Positions 32,852-55,140 of a stretch of 64,000 bases of DNA are shown piece by piece. Under the pieces are notes generated by a model. The model ran no database searches. It was not told where the DNA came from and saw only the letters and a list, made by a program, of their open reading frames with translations. The stretch's first letter is position 1, and each line of letters starts with the position of its first letter. The translations under genes and the position numbers were made by a program. The stretch covers positions 5,263,695 through 5,327,694 of the forward strand of contig OY755190.1 of the NCBI GenBank assembly GCA_963576735.1, written 5' to 3'. The stretch is from Bedellia somnulentella (lineage: Eukaryota; Arthropoda; Insecta; Lepidoptera; Bedelliidae).

Positions 32852-34420
32852 AGTTATTAATGAAATGAATATTATATAATTTGTTTTATTAAGACATTTC
32901 AATACTGTACAACATAAATTAGCCTGTATGATGTAAAATTATTTCCCTTATAATGGTTAATTTTTATTTACTGGCAATACTAATATCGATGACAGCGACG
33001 CCCTTACCGGCCAAGTAAAGATTGTGGATCTGTAAATTCTTTCTTCGTGGCCTCAATCGTGTTGCCACAATAATTTCGCCAATGTCAACTTTAAAAACAT
33101 GTGTCACATCACCATCGAGTAACTTTTTGGCGAGTAAAAACAACAAAAATAATGTTAAATATAAATACCGTCTTTGTTTATTTACTTTTAAGCTATCTTG
33201 GCTTAAACTGATATTTATTTAGACTTTCAAATCAGAACTTTTTCATGTACGTTCCGTTTTACGATATCATTACATCCAAGTGTGAAAAACAGTGTGACGT
33301 TTCGTTCCTACCAGTAACATAGCAAGTCTGGCGCCATCTATCCTTAGAACAGGGAAGAAGAAAAAAATAAAAAAAGGAAAACCTCTCATTAAATGAGAAA
33401 AGAGTATCTAACTTCTATAGGCATGCCCCTCGTATAAGGAGTTAGAAATTCCTCAGCCACTGTTGGAAATTTGGGTGGGGAAAAGATGGTAAAAAAAAGG
33501 TTGTTGGTGATGGGTCTCCAACCGCATCGCCCAATAATCCCTTAATGGCCCCAATACCGTTAGCCGCCTCTTACGTACACCCACCGGAAGAAATGGCAAA
33601 GTGCTATTCTAAGCCGACACTACAAAGCAGAGTCGACACTACACAGCAGCTAATAAATTAAACTTAAAAAACGGGTAAAATGCTAAACAATATAGTGCTC
33701 CTTTATATAAAAAAAAACTAAAGTTTTCTTATCCTAGATGTAAGGGTAGAAATATGTTTTTTAAGAGATAACAGATTAGACAACAACACTCCCAAAATCT
33801 TTATGATTTGGATTCTCCGCAAGCAAAGCCAAGGGCTAGACGGATAAGGGTTACTTATTTTGACCGTCAGTGAAGGATACTTGATAAATTCAAAGGTGGT
33901 TGGACATATTTATTTAAAGAGAACTGGCTGACCCAGCAAACGTTGTTTTGCCATATAAATGATTCCCAGGAAAGTATATATAAAAATATATACCACTTAT
34001 AAGGGTATCACTTACCACCACTTTTAGGAGTAAATCGCTTCAGCAGTTTGGAGGAGTTTGGTGACAAACACTGTGACACGAGACTGTTATATATTATACG
34101 TCCAAATATATAGAGAATTGAGATCAAGCAAATTCACCTCAATCACCAAATCACCTTGGAAAACCAAAACATCAGCAAGTACAAATACTTTAGCATTGAT
34201 GTTATAATACTCACAAAGATCATTAATGAATGAACACCATATGAGACACCCTCCTCCTCATTTAAGCAGATTAAAATTCTAGTTTTTTTGTTTTCTCCAA
34301 GTGAAATAGCATCATGGGACTGTTTCATGCTATGTATTTACCGGTGCGCCACAATATAAATCACTTTTTAATAATCCCAATTAGTTTCTTATTAAGTTCA
34401 TATCTCAAACTCAACTCTAT

Positions 34421-34660
34421 ATGTCCGAAGTAGTGGCAGAGGTCCTAATACTTCTGAAAGTCACGTAATATTTTGATCACCTAGTTTTCCGAGTGCCTTC
34501 GTTTTTATTGGAAAGTGTACATGTGATAGGGGCCAGGCCAATCGCCACTATGTAAATACATACACTGACTACACTATACCACATGACTAAGTAAAACTTA
34601 GCCAAATAGGTTTCCTAACGATGTTTCCCTCACCGTTAACAAGTTTGATAAATACACACA
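34421..34660 (-). repeat. tRNA-derived SINE family C, partial
   Basis: The body of the family is present in reverse (GGCAGAGGTCCTAATACTTC ... TTTCCCTCACCGTTAAC). The tRNA-like head is missing. Confidence 0.7.
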
Positions 34661-37476
34661 TTAACAAGTTTTCTTAGCCGGGTGGAACAAAAATCGGAAC
34701 TTATAAATTCGAAATCCGAAAATACATATTGAGAGGCTGGGTTTTTCACAGAATGCATAACATATTTATTTACGTAGGATACGGGAAAAAGCGTGGAAAA
34801 AATGACAAAAAAGGTTTATAAGAGAAACTAGTTAATAACAATAAGATAAACATTTTATTTATAAAAATACACTTCACAATCTCAATAAAGATATTATTTA
34901 CACTATCTGCAAATACAATGTAAAATAGTTACAAACCATGTTCTAAAAGCGTCACTCTGTAGTCAAAATATTCTAAATATTACAAAAGTTGTACTGTGAG
35001 CCAGCTCTTAGTTTTTATTGTAGATATATTCGAAATTACAGACTATTTTTAAAGAAATATAGACAAAACGGCATTTTATTACAACAACACAAAAAAAGCA
35101 TCCAAAAATATATACAAAGATAACAAAAGAATTAGCTTTGTTTTTATCAAAGTATCAGCTAAGCTTTGGATAAATAAAATAACTCAAGTTCCCGAATGTA
35201 AAATAAATATATAAATAAAAAAGCAAAACAAAACATTTCTTTGATTTAAAACAGAATTGGTACTGCCTCTTAATAAAAGTTCAAAGCTTAATAAGGTAAG
35301 ACATATTTACGCAGGCATTGCGTCAAGATGAAATTTAAGATAAATAAGAAAAACTAATAATGGCACGAGACTTTTTTGGCAACGAACAAAACAAGTTTAA
35401 ACTTGAAACGGGTTTGATAAATTTTTGTATGCATAAAAATATTAAAACTAGAACATGTTATTTCTTACTAGTTTAACTAATTTAATCAATGTTTCTTTAA
35501 AATATTCTTAGTAAACAGGAGAAATTTCAAATTCGCTGATTGTGAAATAAGACACAGAAAATAATCCTCGTTTTTAAAATGCTTGTAAACGAAAAGTACT
35601 ATCATCAAATTTTAATAAAGTTCGTATATTAATGATTTTCCGTTGCGGGTCTGATATAAGCTTAGTATTATTATTTTTAATCATTAGATTATGTAAATGG
35701 ATACATTTAGATTTCCCCTTTAATAGATTGTACTCTTCGATCAAATATTACAGTAGATACAGAGTTTCATACAAAATATTTAAAATGTTTGTTATTCTTT
35801 TATTAAAAAAGACCTAACAAATTCTGAAAATTTATCTTTAGCAGCTGTCATCTCCACGAATAGGTTTTATAATTCCTTTTATTATCTCAAAACAATGTAA
35901 AATCTTTCATTACAACACACAAAAAATGCTTAGGAATTAATATTGATAGGTAAATTAAATTGCGCCCTATTACATATCGCAAATTATATTGTCTAAACTT
36001 TACAATACATTTCGTCGTGGCGCTAGTTACTGAGTGAATGAGAACAGAACATTGAGGACTTAGCCAAATAGAGAGAAGAAACTAAGAATGTCGATATTGA
36101 ATCAACGTATTTTGACTATTCGTTTTTAGCGGAATTTATTCAGCAATTTTTGAACTGAACTACGGTTGGCTTCCGCTCTATTTACTTAAGTCTTCTATGG
36201 AACAAAAGGAGTCATAATGTTGATTTATGCCTTGCTTATGTGGTCATATTTTTCGGAAATTTACCGTGTATACACATGATCGAAATTCGTACATGCAATG
36301 CATTTTGCTGACTGAAACATATATATACGCTTAACTATTGACAGTTAACTATTTTGTACTTAGTATCTTTTTATAATATTGTATATTAATGTATAATATG
36401 CTTCTAGTTCTAATCAAACTGATTATCTGCGCAGATGAGGCCCTGCTCATTTGAGGTAGATAGAGTAGAGTCATAGTGCTGAAAACAGACTAGTAGATGA
36501 AATGCGAATTAACTTTATGACTAAGTAACACCAGTATAATTTTAATATTATTCGTTTATCAATATATACGCGAAATTTGCGTTGATAGCTTGTTTTATTA
36601 AAACTTTTTTAATGAATATATTTTTAAGGATTTTCGAATAACAATTTAACAGATTTTAAGCGTGTATTTTACTATGCTTAAAGGCATAAAAAAATACTCA
36701 AACCATTATTTCCTGTCAGTTACGCAGAGACTACAGCCACTTTGTACGATCGTGGCAAATCTTTCTAGGTTAATGCTTAATAAATTATCTAGAATCGAAA
36801 GCAGGATTAAGTTCTCATCTACGCAGGCTTTACTATTTAATAAAGTTGAGCTCTTAAGAAGTACATTCATTAAACAGCATTAACAAATAAGCGTCCCCCA
36901 AAAATAGTTTAGAAATCTCCGAAATACCCACCAATAAAAGTTTTCCCAACTGTTCCTAACGTTACGTAATTCCCTCAAAGTTATTTTTTCACTAGTTAAA
37001 ATTGCCACTGCCATAAGATATTTTTTTTTAAAGTCAAAAAAGTGTATGTTTTTGTAAGTTATCGTATTCACAAATACTACAACACCAGTATTGCGTATAC
37101 GCGGTAGAATTTTACACACTGTAAAAATACTTATACAAATTTTTAACTGTAAATTACATTTACTGAGCATTATATTTATGCGAGCTATAACAATCTTTAA
37201 GATTAATAATGATTGATTGAAAAAACAGAATTGATATAAAATGCAAATAATTTTTTTTCTACACGAAATTCATTAGATAATCAATCAATTGTTTTAAAAA
37301 GCAAAATTGATTTAAAATGCGTGCACATTTTTTATACGAAATTCATTAGGTAATCATTTTTGACTAAATAAATGAGTGATATGAATCTCTGAGAGTAAAC
37401 AGATTTACAGATTCCACACCTGCCTAGGCGAGTATCATTTCATATATGTTATATAACCTTCAAAATTGGCTTGATG
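34661..37476. other. Intergenic DNA between convergent SART3 and ABHD18
   Basis: Very AT-rich. Only a short RTE-like fragment (about 36714-36775, minus strand) was recognised. The 3' UTR of ABHD18 must lie at the right end, but no clear polyadenylation signal was picked. Confidence 0.5.
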
Positions 37477-47352
<9,876 letters not shown>

Positions 47353-47811
47353 TTATGCGAATCACATATTTATAGTTGTTGTGGGATTATAATATCAGCT
47401 GATCTGTTCTGTTTTGAGAAATGTAAATACTTTCAGTACTTTGAGAACTAATCTTTGACCGACGAAATAAGCCAAGTCAACCAAACTCCAACGAAACTAA
47501 AACGACCAACCAATGTGTGGATCATGTGTGGGTCGTGTAGTCAGTCGATGCGAAATACTCGACTAAACGATTTATGGACTAATGTTGCGTTTACATTCTA
47601 CGGGTCCATTTGAATATCAAAACAAAATTTTTAAAACTCAAAGTTACAAAGCCACTTAAATTATTTATTGATCGCTAACATGGATGATTAACTTTTCATG
47701 ATTTACTAATATTCATTATATCATGCACAAATCATCATTAACTGTCAACTATTATTTATAAATTATTATTATTTAAACTATGTTTTTTCATATTTCACCT
47801 CTCCTATGTGC

Positions 47812-48035
47812 AGTGCCCCGGCATAGAAAGTCACTACCCGTTTCTACCCATGGGTGTCGCAAGAGGCGCTTTAAGGTATTGGGCTTTTTAAGGCGTTTTT
47901 GGGCGATGCGGTTGGACACCCATCACCAATGATTCTTTATTTCTTATCAACTTCGAAATGTGGCTGAGGAGTTTCTAGCTCTGTAGCTCTGGCTACCACT
48001 GTTTAGGATTTATGGCCGTGACTATATCTATGTAC
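47812..48035 (+). repeat. SINE family A, older copy
   Basis: GTGCAGTGCCCCGGCATAG ... GGGCGATGCGGTTGGACACC ... TTTATGGCCGTGAC. It lies between ABHD18 and the THAP-like ORF. Confidence 0.75.
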
Positions 48036-48074
48036 CTCTTCCGATCAAAATGAATATTTTAAAGAAAAACATTT

Positions 48075-48725
48075 AATGGGAGAGGTAGTACTCCCCGACA
48101 AAAGAACAGTCGGCCGGGGTCTGAGACTGAGGTTAAAAAATCTACGGATGATCCCGAGACGTATCGAGCAGCACCGCTTTGACTGAACTTACTCGCCTCA
48201 GAAGTCAAAGCGCCTCAAGTTTGTCGAGAGGCTGATTGTAATTAACTCGTTCACGGACAAAACGATTGGGATTGTTTCTGTCGAGGACGAGGTTACACCC
48301 CGTATATTGGTGTTCTCGTGAGGCAGATCGAGGTACTTCCAACGCTTCTCAGTTTCGCTTTCACGAGACCTTCGTCATGCGGGGTGAAAACATCCACTAT
48401 AAATACACTCGGATGTAATCGAACCCATTCCACGATGTCAGGATTATTTATTATGTATGATATATTACATGATAAATTTTGGCACGGTCGTTTTCTAGGA
48501 TCGGCTCCGGCAGATACTTATAATACGGCAACCTCAGTTTCTATTCGTTGAGAGTGCATACTTTAGAGCTAGTTCTTGATGTAGAATTTTGCTGCTTGGT
48601 TGTGTCTGTGCAAGTACTCAGTATTACCAAGAGGCAAACGACCGGAAATAACATGCCTAATTTAAGTGACTCACCGGAACAGCCACATGCTCAATAAACG
48701 TCTGTGGTATCGTCCTTTACGACCT
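48075..48725 (-). mobile_element. Degraded R4-like LINE fragment, antisense
   Basis: Complement of the 3' part of the element at 44698-46130: CCCCGACAAAAGAACAGT, GTATCGAGCAGCACCGCTTT and, further on, AAGTACTCAGTATTACC. Many indels and stops. Confidence 0.75.
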
Positions 48726-49005
48726 TTGACTATAAACACTATAGACAGAGCGATGTTACGTCATCCATTTTAAAAAGAGAAGTCCTTATTTAAGTTCGTA
48801 TATGTTAAAAAGAGACACAAATCTTTATTGTCATCTCTATCGCGTAACCCGTTTTGTTGATGTCACACTTTTAAATTGTGACAAACAAAGCGTCGACTTG
48901 TGAGCGATTTTGGTTTTCTTTTGATTTTGAGAAAGATTTTATTCATTTGTATACTGTTATTGTGACAACAGAGACTCCATTAGTTAAGTTATTATTTAGT
49001 GAGGT

Positions 49006-49648
49006 ATGGTTGGGTGTAGCGTGCTTGGCTGCGGAAGCCGCAGCAAAAAACACATTGAAGGCTTGACTTTCCACAAGTGAGTGAGTTTTTTAATGTTTTT
49101 CTGTATTGCGCGATCAGAAAATAAGTGATTCAAATGTTAATTACGTGGAACTAGATTACTAGCATTCTCTTTAGTTATTTTGAGCAATTTTTTAATAGCA
49201 TAACCTAAAAATATGCAGTATCTCAGTGTTGCCATAATTCACGTTTTCATCCTACCCTGTTGTTAGGGTAAAATTTTTAAATTAGTAAACTGATGTTATT
49301 GAGTTAGTATATTATGTATTTCGTCGCGCTATAGCGACGCTGAATGATTTCCAATTGTTATCTACGGAATAAGTAAGTAATAAATTTGTTATATTTATTT
49401 AATTTCTTCGTATTCATTACAGTTTTCCTAAAGACCCGAATCTACGAGAAAAATGGATTGCGGCCACTGGAAGATGCAATTGGAAACCAACCAAAGTTTT
49501 GAGGCATACTATAAAATTGAAAGGCTACTCGTTTTTGTCCAAAGACAAAGCTTTGGCTCAAATGGTCGCAGTTGTTTTGAAAAAGAATTTAGGTAAAATA
49601 ATATTTCCGACATTAAACGACCACATCAGAGCCACCTTGTGCTCTTAA
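49006..49648 (+). CDS. Small two-exon protein with a partial THAP-type zinc finger
   Basis: Exon 1 is 49006-49076 and exon 2 is 49423-49648, joined in phase through AA|GTGAGT and TTACAG|T. The start MVGCSVLGCGSRSKKH, LTFHNFPKD and REKWIAATGR...W.P are the first half of a THAP DNA-binding domain (Cys-x4-Cys, the conserved Trp and Pro). The second zinc pair expected next (Cys-x2-His) is absent; instead it reads VLRHTIKLKGYSFLSKDKAL and ends RATLCS. A donor-like GGTAAAAT at 49592 could lead to further exons that I did not find. AATAAA overlaps the stop (49647-49652). It could be a short gene, a first piece of a larger THAP gene, or a relic of a P-element-like transposase. Confidence 0.5.
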
Positions 49649-51045
49649 TAAAGGCTATAGCTTTAAAATACTTAGATGTACGAATACATCATCTTATGAA
49701 AAATGTGACTGAAATAAACGAAAGAATTCGAAATTTTCACACGAAACTGATTTTGTTTAAAGGTCAATAGTAAATAATGCAATAAAACTCATGTATAAAA
49801 TAGCGCTGTCTTTTAGTTTTCAAAATACAAACATAGACCCCACTATACCCATGACCCGTATGATATTTACATAACTTGCACTTATGGAACAGCTGATTTT
49901 TTTTGTCCAGTAACAAGGTTAGTCCCGTACAAAAATTTATTCGTAATCATGGGAAGATTCATCCCTGAAAGTTAGTACAATGCTTCAGATTTCACGGTGT
50001 ATTAAACATCAGTATAAATGGTAAAATTAAACAAAAAAGATTGTATAATACTAGGAGCAAGTATGTATAATTATATGATTGCAGGAAATAATATAGTAAA
50101 CAGTAAACCTTTAATAAAACAATAAATTGACGTAATCAATTTTAAATTAAAAAGTAGCTTTTAGAATGGTGATTATAGTATTTTGGGGTAATTGTTTTCT
50201 AGTGATCGCAACATTACAGGGAAAAATATTGCTATTTAAAAGAGGTACGCTCCCGTTGTATTATGACTCTGTCTATAGTGTTTATAGTCAAAGAGGTAGA
50301 CTAAAGTTTGATTGATATTATGACTTAACGACGAATCATTATAGTTTAAAAAAAAGATTATTTTACCAATTGCGGAGTATTTTATTTAGTTTACCTATTT
50401 ATTTTCACTTTCTTGATGTACTTTAACTGTTTAGACTAGGCCGTACCAGTTTATCCTAGAGTGTGCGTATATATCAGGATTAACTCGTTTTGCCTAGTCT
50501 AAACTGGTCTATCCTATCGGCCTTAGGACAATTAAGTTTGGACTAGGCTATCAGTATAGCCTATGGCGTATAGGAAGAACTAGTTGAGCCTAGGCTATAC
50601 TGGTTTATCCTAAAATCGGGTGCGGCCGGTAACATATATAATCAATAATTGATTTATTACTTATCAGCGGCCAATAGATAGTCATATAAGTAGGCCTCTC
50701 CCAAAGATTACGTTTATAGTTCTTGTGACCTTCATCAAGTGTTTCGCCCATACATTTCAGCGGCTACCTATATTGTATGTACATGTTTGTTCGGGTCATT
50801 ATTATCTCCCTTAAGTTTCGCATTTTTCTTTCAGTAATTTCAGTACATTCTATTTATTATTCCCTAAGTAAAGTGATTTAGCCATAGTCCACTACGCTGA
50901 CATCATGCGGGTTGGGAAACGAACGACAACTACCCTTAAAGTACCCGGGATTGACGGCTTTACGAGGCCTCCGAAGCGCGAAATCACCATAAATTTCGAA
51001 TAATCTGGTGATTCAAGCCTAGAATATCCTACCACCTTGCAATAG
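49649..51045. other. Intergenic DNA with a short repeat cluster
   Basis: At about 50430-50630 the motif CTAGGC(C/T)(G/A)TA.CAGTTTATCCTA and related TAGTCTAAACTGG units occur several times in both directions, probably an old inverted-repeat element. A degraded LINE tail lies at 50665-50790. No gene was recognised. Confidence 0.45.
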
Positions 51046-51370
51046 CAACTGTGATAGCTCAATGGGTAGAACACAGCTTATCGAGCAGACGGTAAGGGTT
51101 CAAATCCTGGGTTGGGTCTACACCAATTTGTGTTTTTTAAAGTCATAGGTGTGTTTAATGGTTGTTAACGGCGAGGGAAAACATTGTGAGGAAACCCACA
51201 TGGCTAAGTTGCACTTAGTCATGGGACAGTGTATTCGTACAAAAAAGGTGATGGCAGGCCTGCCAACTGTGTAAGAAATACGTTGGTACATTGAACGATG
51301 TGACAACCAGAAGTATTAGTACCTCTGCCAATCCCTCCGGGCGGATATACAGCGTGAACGTTGGAGTTAA
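51046..51370 (+). mobile_element. tRNA-derived SINE (family C), full-length
   Basis: Box A in TGATAGCTCAATGGGTAGAA, box B in GGGTTCAAATCCTGGG, then the family body to CGGATATACAGCGTGAACG. Confidence 0.85.
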
Positions 51371-51584
51371 GAATATCCTACCAAACTAGGTTCTTCTGCT
51401 TATAGTTTTAGAAAAAATATAAGGACCAATTATTTCATATATATTGGCTGTGCATGATGCTGTTCTTGTTTCTTCGCTTTATGTATGACAGCGAACGTTA
51501 GGTGTGGCAGAAGGAGAATGAGAGTAGAGTGAATGCAGTATAGAAGAGAAGAGGTCCCACAGATAAAATTGTACTCTTAAGTGA

Positions 51585-51788
51585 AATTCACACTAAGCCC
51601 GCCGGGTGCAAGAAGTCGGCAACATTATGTTGGCGGTCTAGTTTTCACACATAGATTAGACCATAGATGTGCTAATAATAAACGTTTTTTAGTACATCTA
51701 TGGGTTAGACATAATTCTTTCACCACAGGCCGCCCGCCGGGTTGTGCCGCCGTGCATTGTTGTCGGCCCGGCGGGCTCATAGTGAATT
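51585..51788. mobile_element. GC-ended MITE
   Basis: The left end AATTCACACTAAGCCCGCCG and the right end CGGCGGGCTCATAGTGAATT are inverted repeats. The GCCCGCCGGG core is unusually GC-rich for the region. Confidence 0.75.
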
Positions 51789-51801
51789 GCTCTTTAGGTT
51801 A

Positions 51802-51959
51802 AGAGCTTATTCCATTTGTCTGAAAGCCACAGAATCTGAATTCAGACTAGTGGAATAACGTTCAACTGAAATTTGTGTAGTGGAATAACAAGCGTCTGCG
51901 GCAGTAACTTCGAAGGACGCCTGAATTCAGCAACGACAAAGTGTCATGGAATAAGCTCT
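51802..51959. mobile_element. 158-bp MITE with TTA target duplication
   Basis: AGAGCTTATTCCA at the left and TGGAATAAGCTCT at the right are perfect inverted repeats. TTA flanks both sides (51799-51801 and 51960-51962), as in PIF/Harbinger-type MITEs. Confidence 0.85.
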
Positions 51960-52064
51960 TTATGTGATCTAGTGAGAAATAGCATGATTTATGAAAGATG
52001 CGGTGTGAACGATGATATCATAAAAAAACATACAATCGAACTGAGAACCTTCTTCTTTCAAGGT

Positions 52065-52175
52065 GGTTGAAAAGATAGGAAGAGGAATGTTGAGATGGTT
52101 TGGGCATATAGAGAGGATGGAGGTAATTTGGCAAAAGAGATTTATAGAGCCAAATAGCGCGAGTATATTTATATA
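52065..52175 (+). repeat. RTE-like LINE (family B) C-terminal fragment
   Basis: Reads MLRWFGHIERME, then GGCGTGAG-like GCGCGAGTATATTTATATA. This is the same ORF end as at 21466-21700. Confidence 0.7.
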
Positions 52176-52492
52176 TGTACCTATATGTATTACTTTTATA
52201 CTACTATATAGTCTTGAATTTAAGTAGTTGTTTCCCTATGTTAATTATAACAACCTAGTGACATGAGACACAGAGAGAGTGTGGGCGGGTTGTTATTGTT
52301 TAAACAAGTTTTACAACTTCATTGCCAAATTTTTTTGTCAGCTTTTCCATTCATAGGCTTAGGAAGTACAGGTACGCATATTTCAACGGCTTACTACCAA
52401 ACAAAATGTATTTGTTTGTTCCCGAAAATTAATAACTTATTGTAGGTTAGGTACCAATAAGAAAAATAGTAATTTAGGACGACGTCCGTGGC

Positions 52493-52600
52493 TGAGTTGA
52501 TAAGTGACTAGCTTCTTAGTCCAGAGGTTGCGGGTTCAATCTCCACTAAGAGCAACATTTATGTAATGAGCATAAATGATTGTTTCACTCAGTCTTGGAT
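52493..52600 (+). repeat. tRNA-like SINE head
   Basis: CGTGGCTGAGTTGATAAGTG resembles box A, and TTGCGGGTTCAATCTCCAC resembles a box B/T arm. The 5' and 3' ends do not pair as a full tRNA acceptor stem. Confidence 0.5.
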
Positions 52601-52610
52601 GTTATTTTTA

Positions 52611-52793
52611 TACATACATACATATACTCACGGCTATATTTCTCTAGAAGGGGTAGCCAGAGCTAAGGAATTATAAATTCCTCAGCCACTTTTGGAAGTT
52701 GAGTGGGGAAAAGATGGTAAAAATAAAGGTTTTTGGTGATGAGTCTACAACCGCATCGACCAAAAATCCAGTCAAAAGCCCCAATACCCTTAG
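52611..52793 (-). repeat. SINE family A, partial copy
   Basis: (CATA)n to GCCCCAATACCCTTAG; the head is missing. Confidence 0.85.
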
Positions 52794-52799
52794 TTATAT

Positions 52800-53155
52800 T
52801 ATGTTAACGACATGATAGCTCAGTGGGTAGAACACCAATCGTGCAGACGACTAGTGTTCTAATCCTAGGTCGGGCCTACTACACCAATTTGTCTTTTATA
52901 AAGACATATGTGTAATTAATTTTTCATGGTTGTTAACGGTGAGGGAAAATATCGTGAGGAAACCTACATGGCTAAGTTGTACTTAGTTATGTGACAGTGT
53001 ATTCGTACAAAACGGCGATAGGCCTTCCCCCTATCACGTGAGTACACTGTCCAAACGTGGGTACTCTGAACACCAGGTGATAATGTCACGTGTTGTTCAG
53101 AAGTATTAGTACCTTTGCCAATTCCTTCGGGGTTATACGGCGTGAACGCTGACCT
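52800..53155 (+). mobile_element. tRNA-derived SINE (family C), full-length
   Basis: Box A in CATGATAGCTCAGTGGGTAG and box B in AGTGTTCTAATCCTAGG. The body ends TATACGGCGTGAACGCT. The head is the most tRNA-like of the copies here. Confidence 0.85.
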
Positions 53156-53300
53156 TGAGCAATATTATATTTTCTAAATTCATTTCGTAGTTTTACAGAT
53201 ACTAAAAAACACGTTTTTACCTTTATATACAGTAATTAACATTTAAATACAATCTTAATCTATGTGTTTTAAATATATATACAAAAGATAGAAATAATAA

Positions 53301-54650
53301 TTAAACAATATAAAAAATATTTTCAAAATCACTGCCGCTGGGGGGAAGGGTTCCCAAAAGGCTGGCTGCATTGCCCCTTTGTACGGCTATACTTATTCTA
53401 TGGGCAAAGTATGTGCCAGCCCTAGGATCCCCACTAGTTTCAACAGGGCGCGTAGATATATCCTTGAATAACCTACGCGCATCTGGACCCCATGGGCCGA
53501 GGGTCTCTACAGCAAAAGGAACAAAAATATGACTTTCGTCAAGGAAGCCATACTTACGTTTCTTAAGACCCTCGGCTTCATGAGCCGCAGCTCCAGCCCG
53601 AGCCGCAGACCCTGACAAATGGGAAGGCGCCAGCGTATCAACACAAGTTGCGTCCCACACAAGCGTCTTCCCATTCCTCCAAGGTATCAATGACATCCCG
53701 TCAGGCCTCTTACCATCATCACGTAGCAAACCTGAAGGTTCTAAGATAGCTGGCACGTTGATGGTGGTAAGGGCCCGCCTGATGATGTCATTGAGGGTAG
53801 CATGCCGTGACAGACGTCCAGCGCTGCGACGACATGAAAGTCCATGGTGTCCTAGCTGTTCCACTAAAGCACCGCAGCGGCAGTGATGTTGTTCATTTAA
53901 TTTTGCGCCCAACCTTAGACCTATGGCAATAGACAAAGTGCCCCTGTCTAGCAACGTTCCTAGATTGCTAGAAGGCAACGCTTTCAACCAATGTCCCGAT
54001 TCTGGCTCACAGCAAGCTAGGAGACGAGCCCGCTCCACCATGTCAAGAGCTGTATTGGTGAGATTTACTTGAACTTGACGGCAGAGTGGCTCATCCCAAA
54101 GCCTCTGAGAGGACAGAGTGGTAGGGACATTTGTGTTTGGACCGACCATATCCAACCACGCACTTTTTGCCTCTGACAGACCTGCGATCTCTGTCACACC
54201 CACCACTTTGTTAGTGATGCGCAAGAAGAGATCACAGATTCCAAAACCAGATGACAAAAAGGCAGGCAAGGCTATACTTGAAAGGCTGCGGATGCCGATG
54301 CCACCATGACGAATGGGGAGAGTGGCCTGGATCCAGCAGCGATCGCTAAATGGTATGTTAAAAATTTTTGAGAATGAATCTTTGATCAAATTATCAATAT
54401 CCGAAAGTACTGAGATTTGCCTCCATAATCCAGAACATCTCAGTATATATGTAAATTTTGGTACGAAAAGGCAATATTTTATAAGAGTATATGCAACATG
54501 TGGGTTTAATTGTTCTAAAAGGGTAGATGATTCAAGAAATTTTGTTTTTTTTTCAGATATAAAGCTCGGAATAGAATCATCTAAAACTGGGGCACCTAAG
54601 AGACGAAGCGATTCCTTATTAATAATTTTGATGCCTGGAGCTAAAGTGTA
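53301..54650 (-). mobile_element. 3' part of an endonuclease-bearing LINE (5'-truncated)
   Basis: An uninterrupted frame runs from about 54645 (APGIKIINKESLRLLGAP) to the stop at 53301. The first part looks like the thumb region after an RT (WIQATLPIRHGGIGIRS). Next is a Cys/His cluster (CRCGALVEQLGHHGLSC), then KRPDGMSLIPWRNGKTLVWD, which has the P-D...D spacing of a restriction-like endonuclease. The end is [16 protein letters not shown]. This C-terminal module is found in LINEs of many animals; I do not know its clade name with certainty. Confidence 0.75.
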
Positions 54651-54784
54651 TATATATTATATTATATTTTCTTACTTTTTACTTTGATATTTTTAATTTT
54701 TATTCATATTCAATAAATTAACACTTAACTATATATACAGGTAAAAAATAAAATAAAATTATAATATATGAAAAACCTAACCTA

Positions 54785-55140
54785 CATTAAATTATATAAA
54801 AAATACTCTCGAAATCGCTGCCGCCTGGTGGCAGGGTTCCGAGAAGGCTGGCTGCATTACCCCTTTGAATCGCTAAGCTGATTCTTTGAGCGAAGAATGC
54901 GCCAGCCCTCGGATCTCCGCATTTCTCGTCGCAGGCGCGTCGAAATTTCTTGGAAAAAACGACGCGCATCTGGGCCCCACGGACCGAGAGTCTCTACAGC
55001 AAAAGCTGAGAAGTAATGCTCCTCAGCTAAATTGCTATATTTGCGCCTCTTCAGACCCTCAGCTTCAGCTGCCGCAGTGCCAGCTTTAGATGCAGACCCC
55101 GACAAATGAGACGGCGCTAGCGTGTCGACGCAGGTAGGTC
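54785..55140 (-). mobile_element. Second, shorter copy of the same LINE 3' end
   Basis: It covers only CVDTLAPSHLSGSASKAG to [10 protein letters not shown], with frameshifts near 54940 (two frames are needed). It has the same orientation as the copy at 53301-54650 and lies 135 bp from it. Confidence 0.75.

Larger units (their letters stand above)
31203..33394. mobile_element. Long-inverted-repeat DNA element nested in the mariner
   Basis: The left end AATGAGAGGTTTTCTTTTTG and the right end GGAAAACCTCTCATT are inverted. The similarity continues inward for over 100 bp: CAGATCCACAGTC...CTTGGCCGGCGGCGAC near 31300 pairs with ...CTTACCGGCCAAGTAAAGATTGTGGATCTG near 33000-33030. No transposase was seen. 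It contains the SINEs at 31785-32150 and 32597-32851. Confidence 0.65.
30290..33432 (-). mobile_element. mariner element enlarged by nested insertions
   Basis: The terminal inverted repeats are CGAAGGGCATGCC...CTAGATACTC (left) and, on the minus strand from 33432, CGAGGGGCATGCC...TTAGATACTC, about 32 bp with mismatches. Both are flanked by TA (30288-30289 and 33433-33434). A mariner is normally about 1.3 kb. The extra 1.8 kb is explained by a long-inverted-repeat element (31203-33394) holding two SINEs. Confidence 0.85.
30237..33653 (-). repeat. SINE family A copy split by a mariner
   Basis: The tail half is at 30237-30287 and the head half at 33433-33653. The split falls after GGGGTAGCCAG and resumes at AAGGAGTTAGAAATTCC. 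The interval is a mariner with TA target duplication. Confidence 0.85.
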
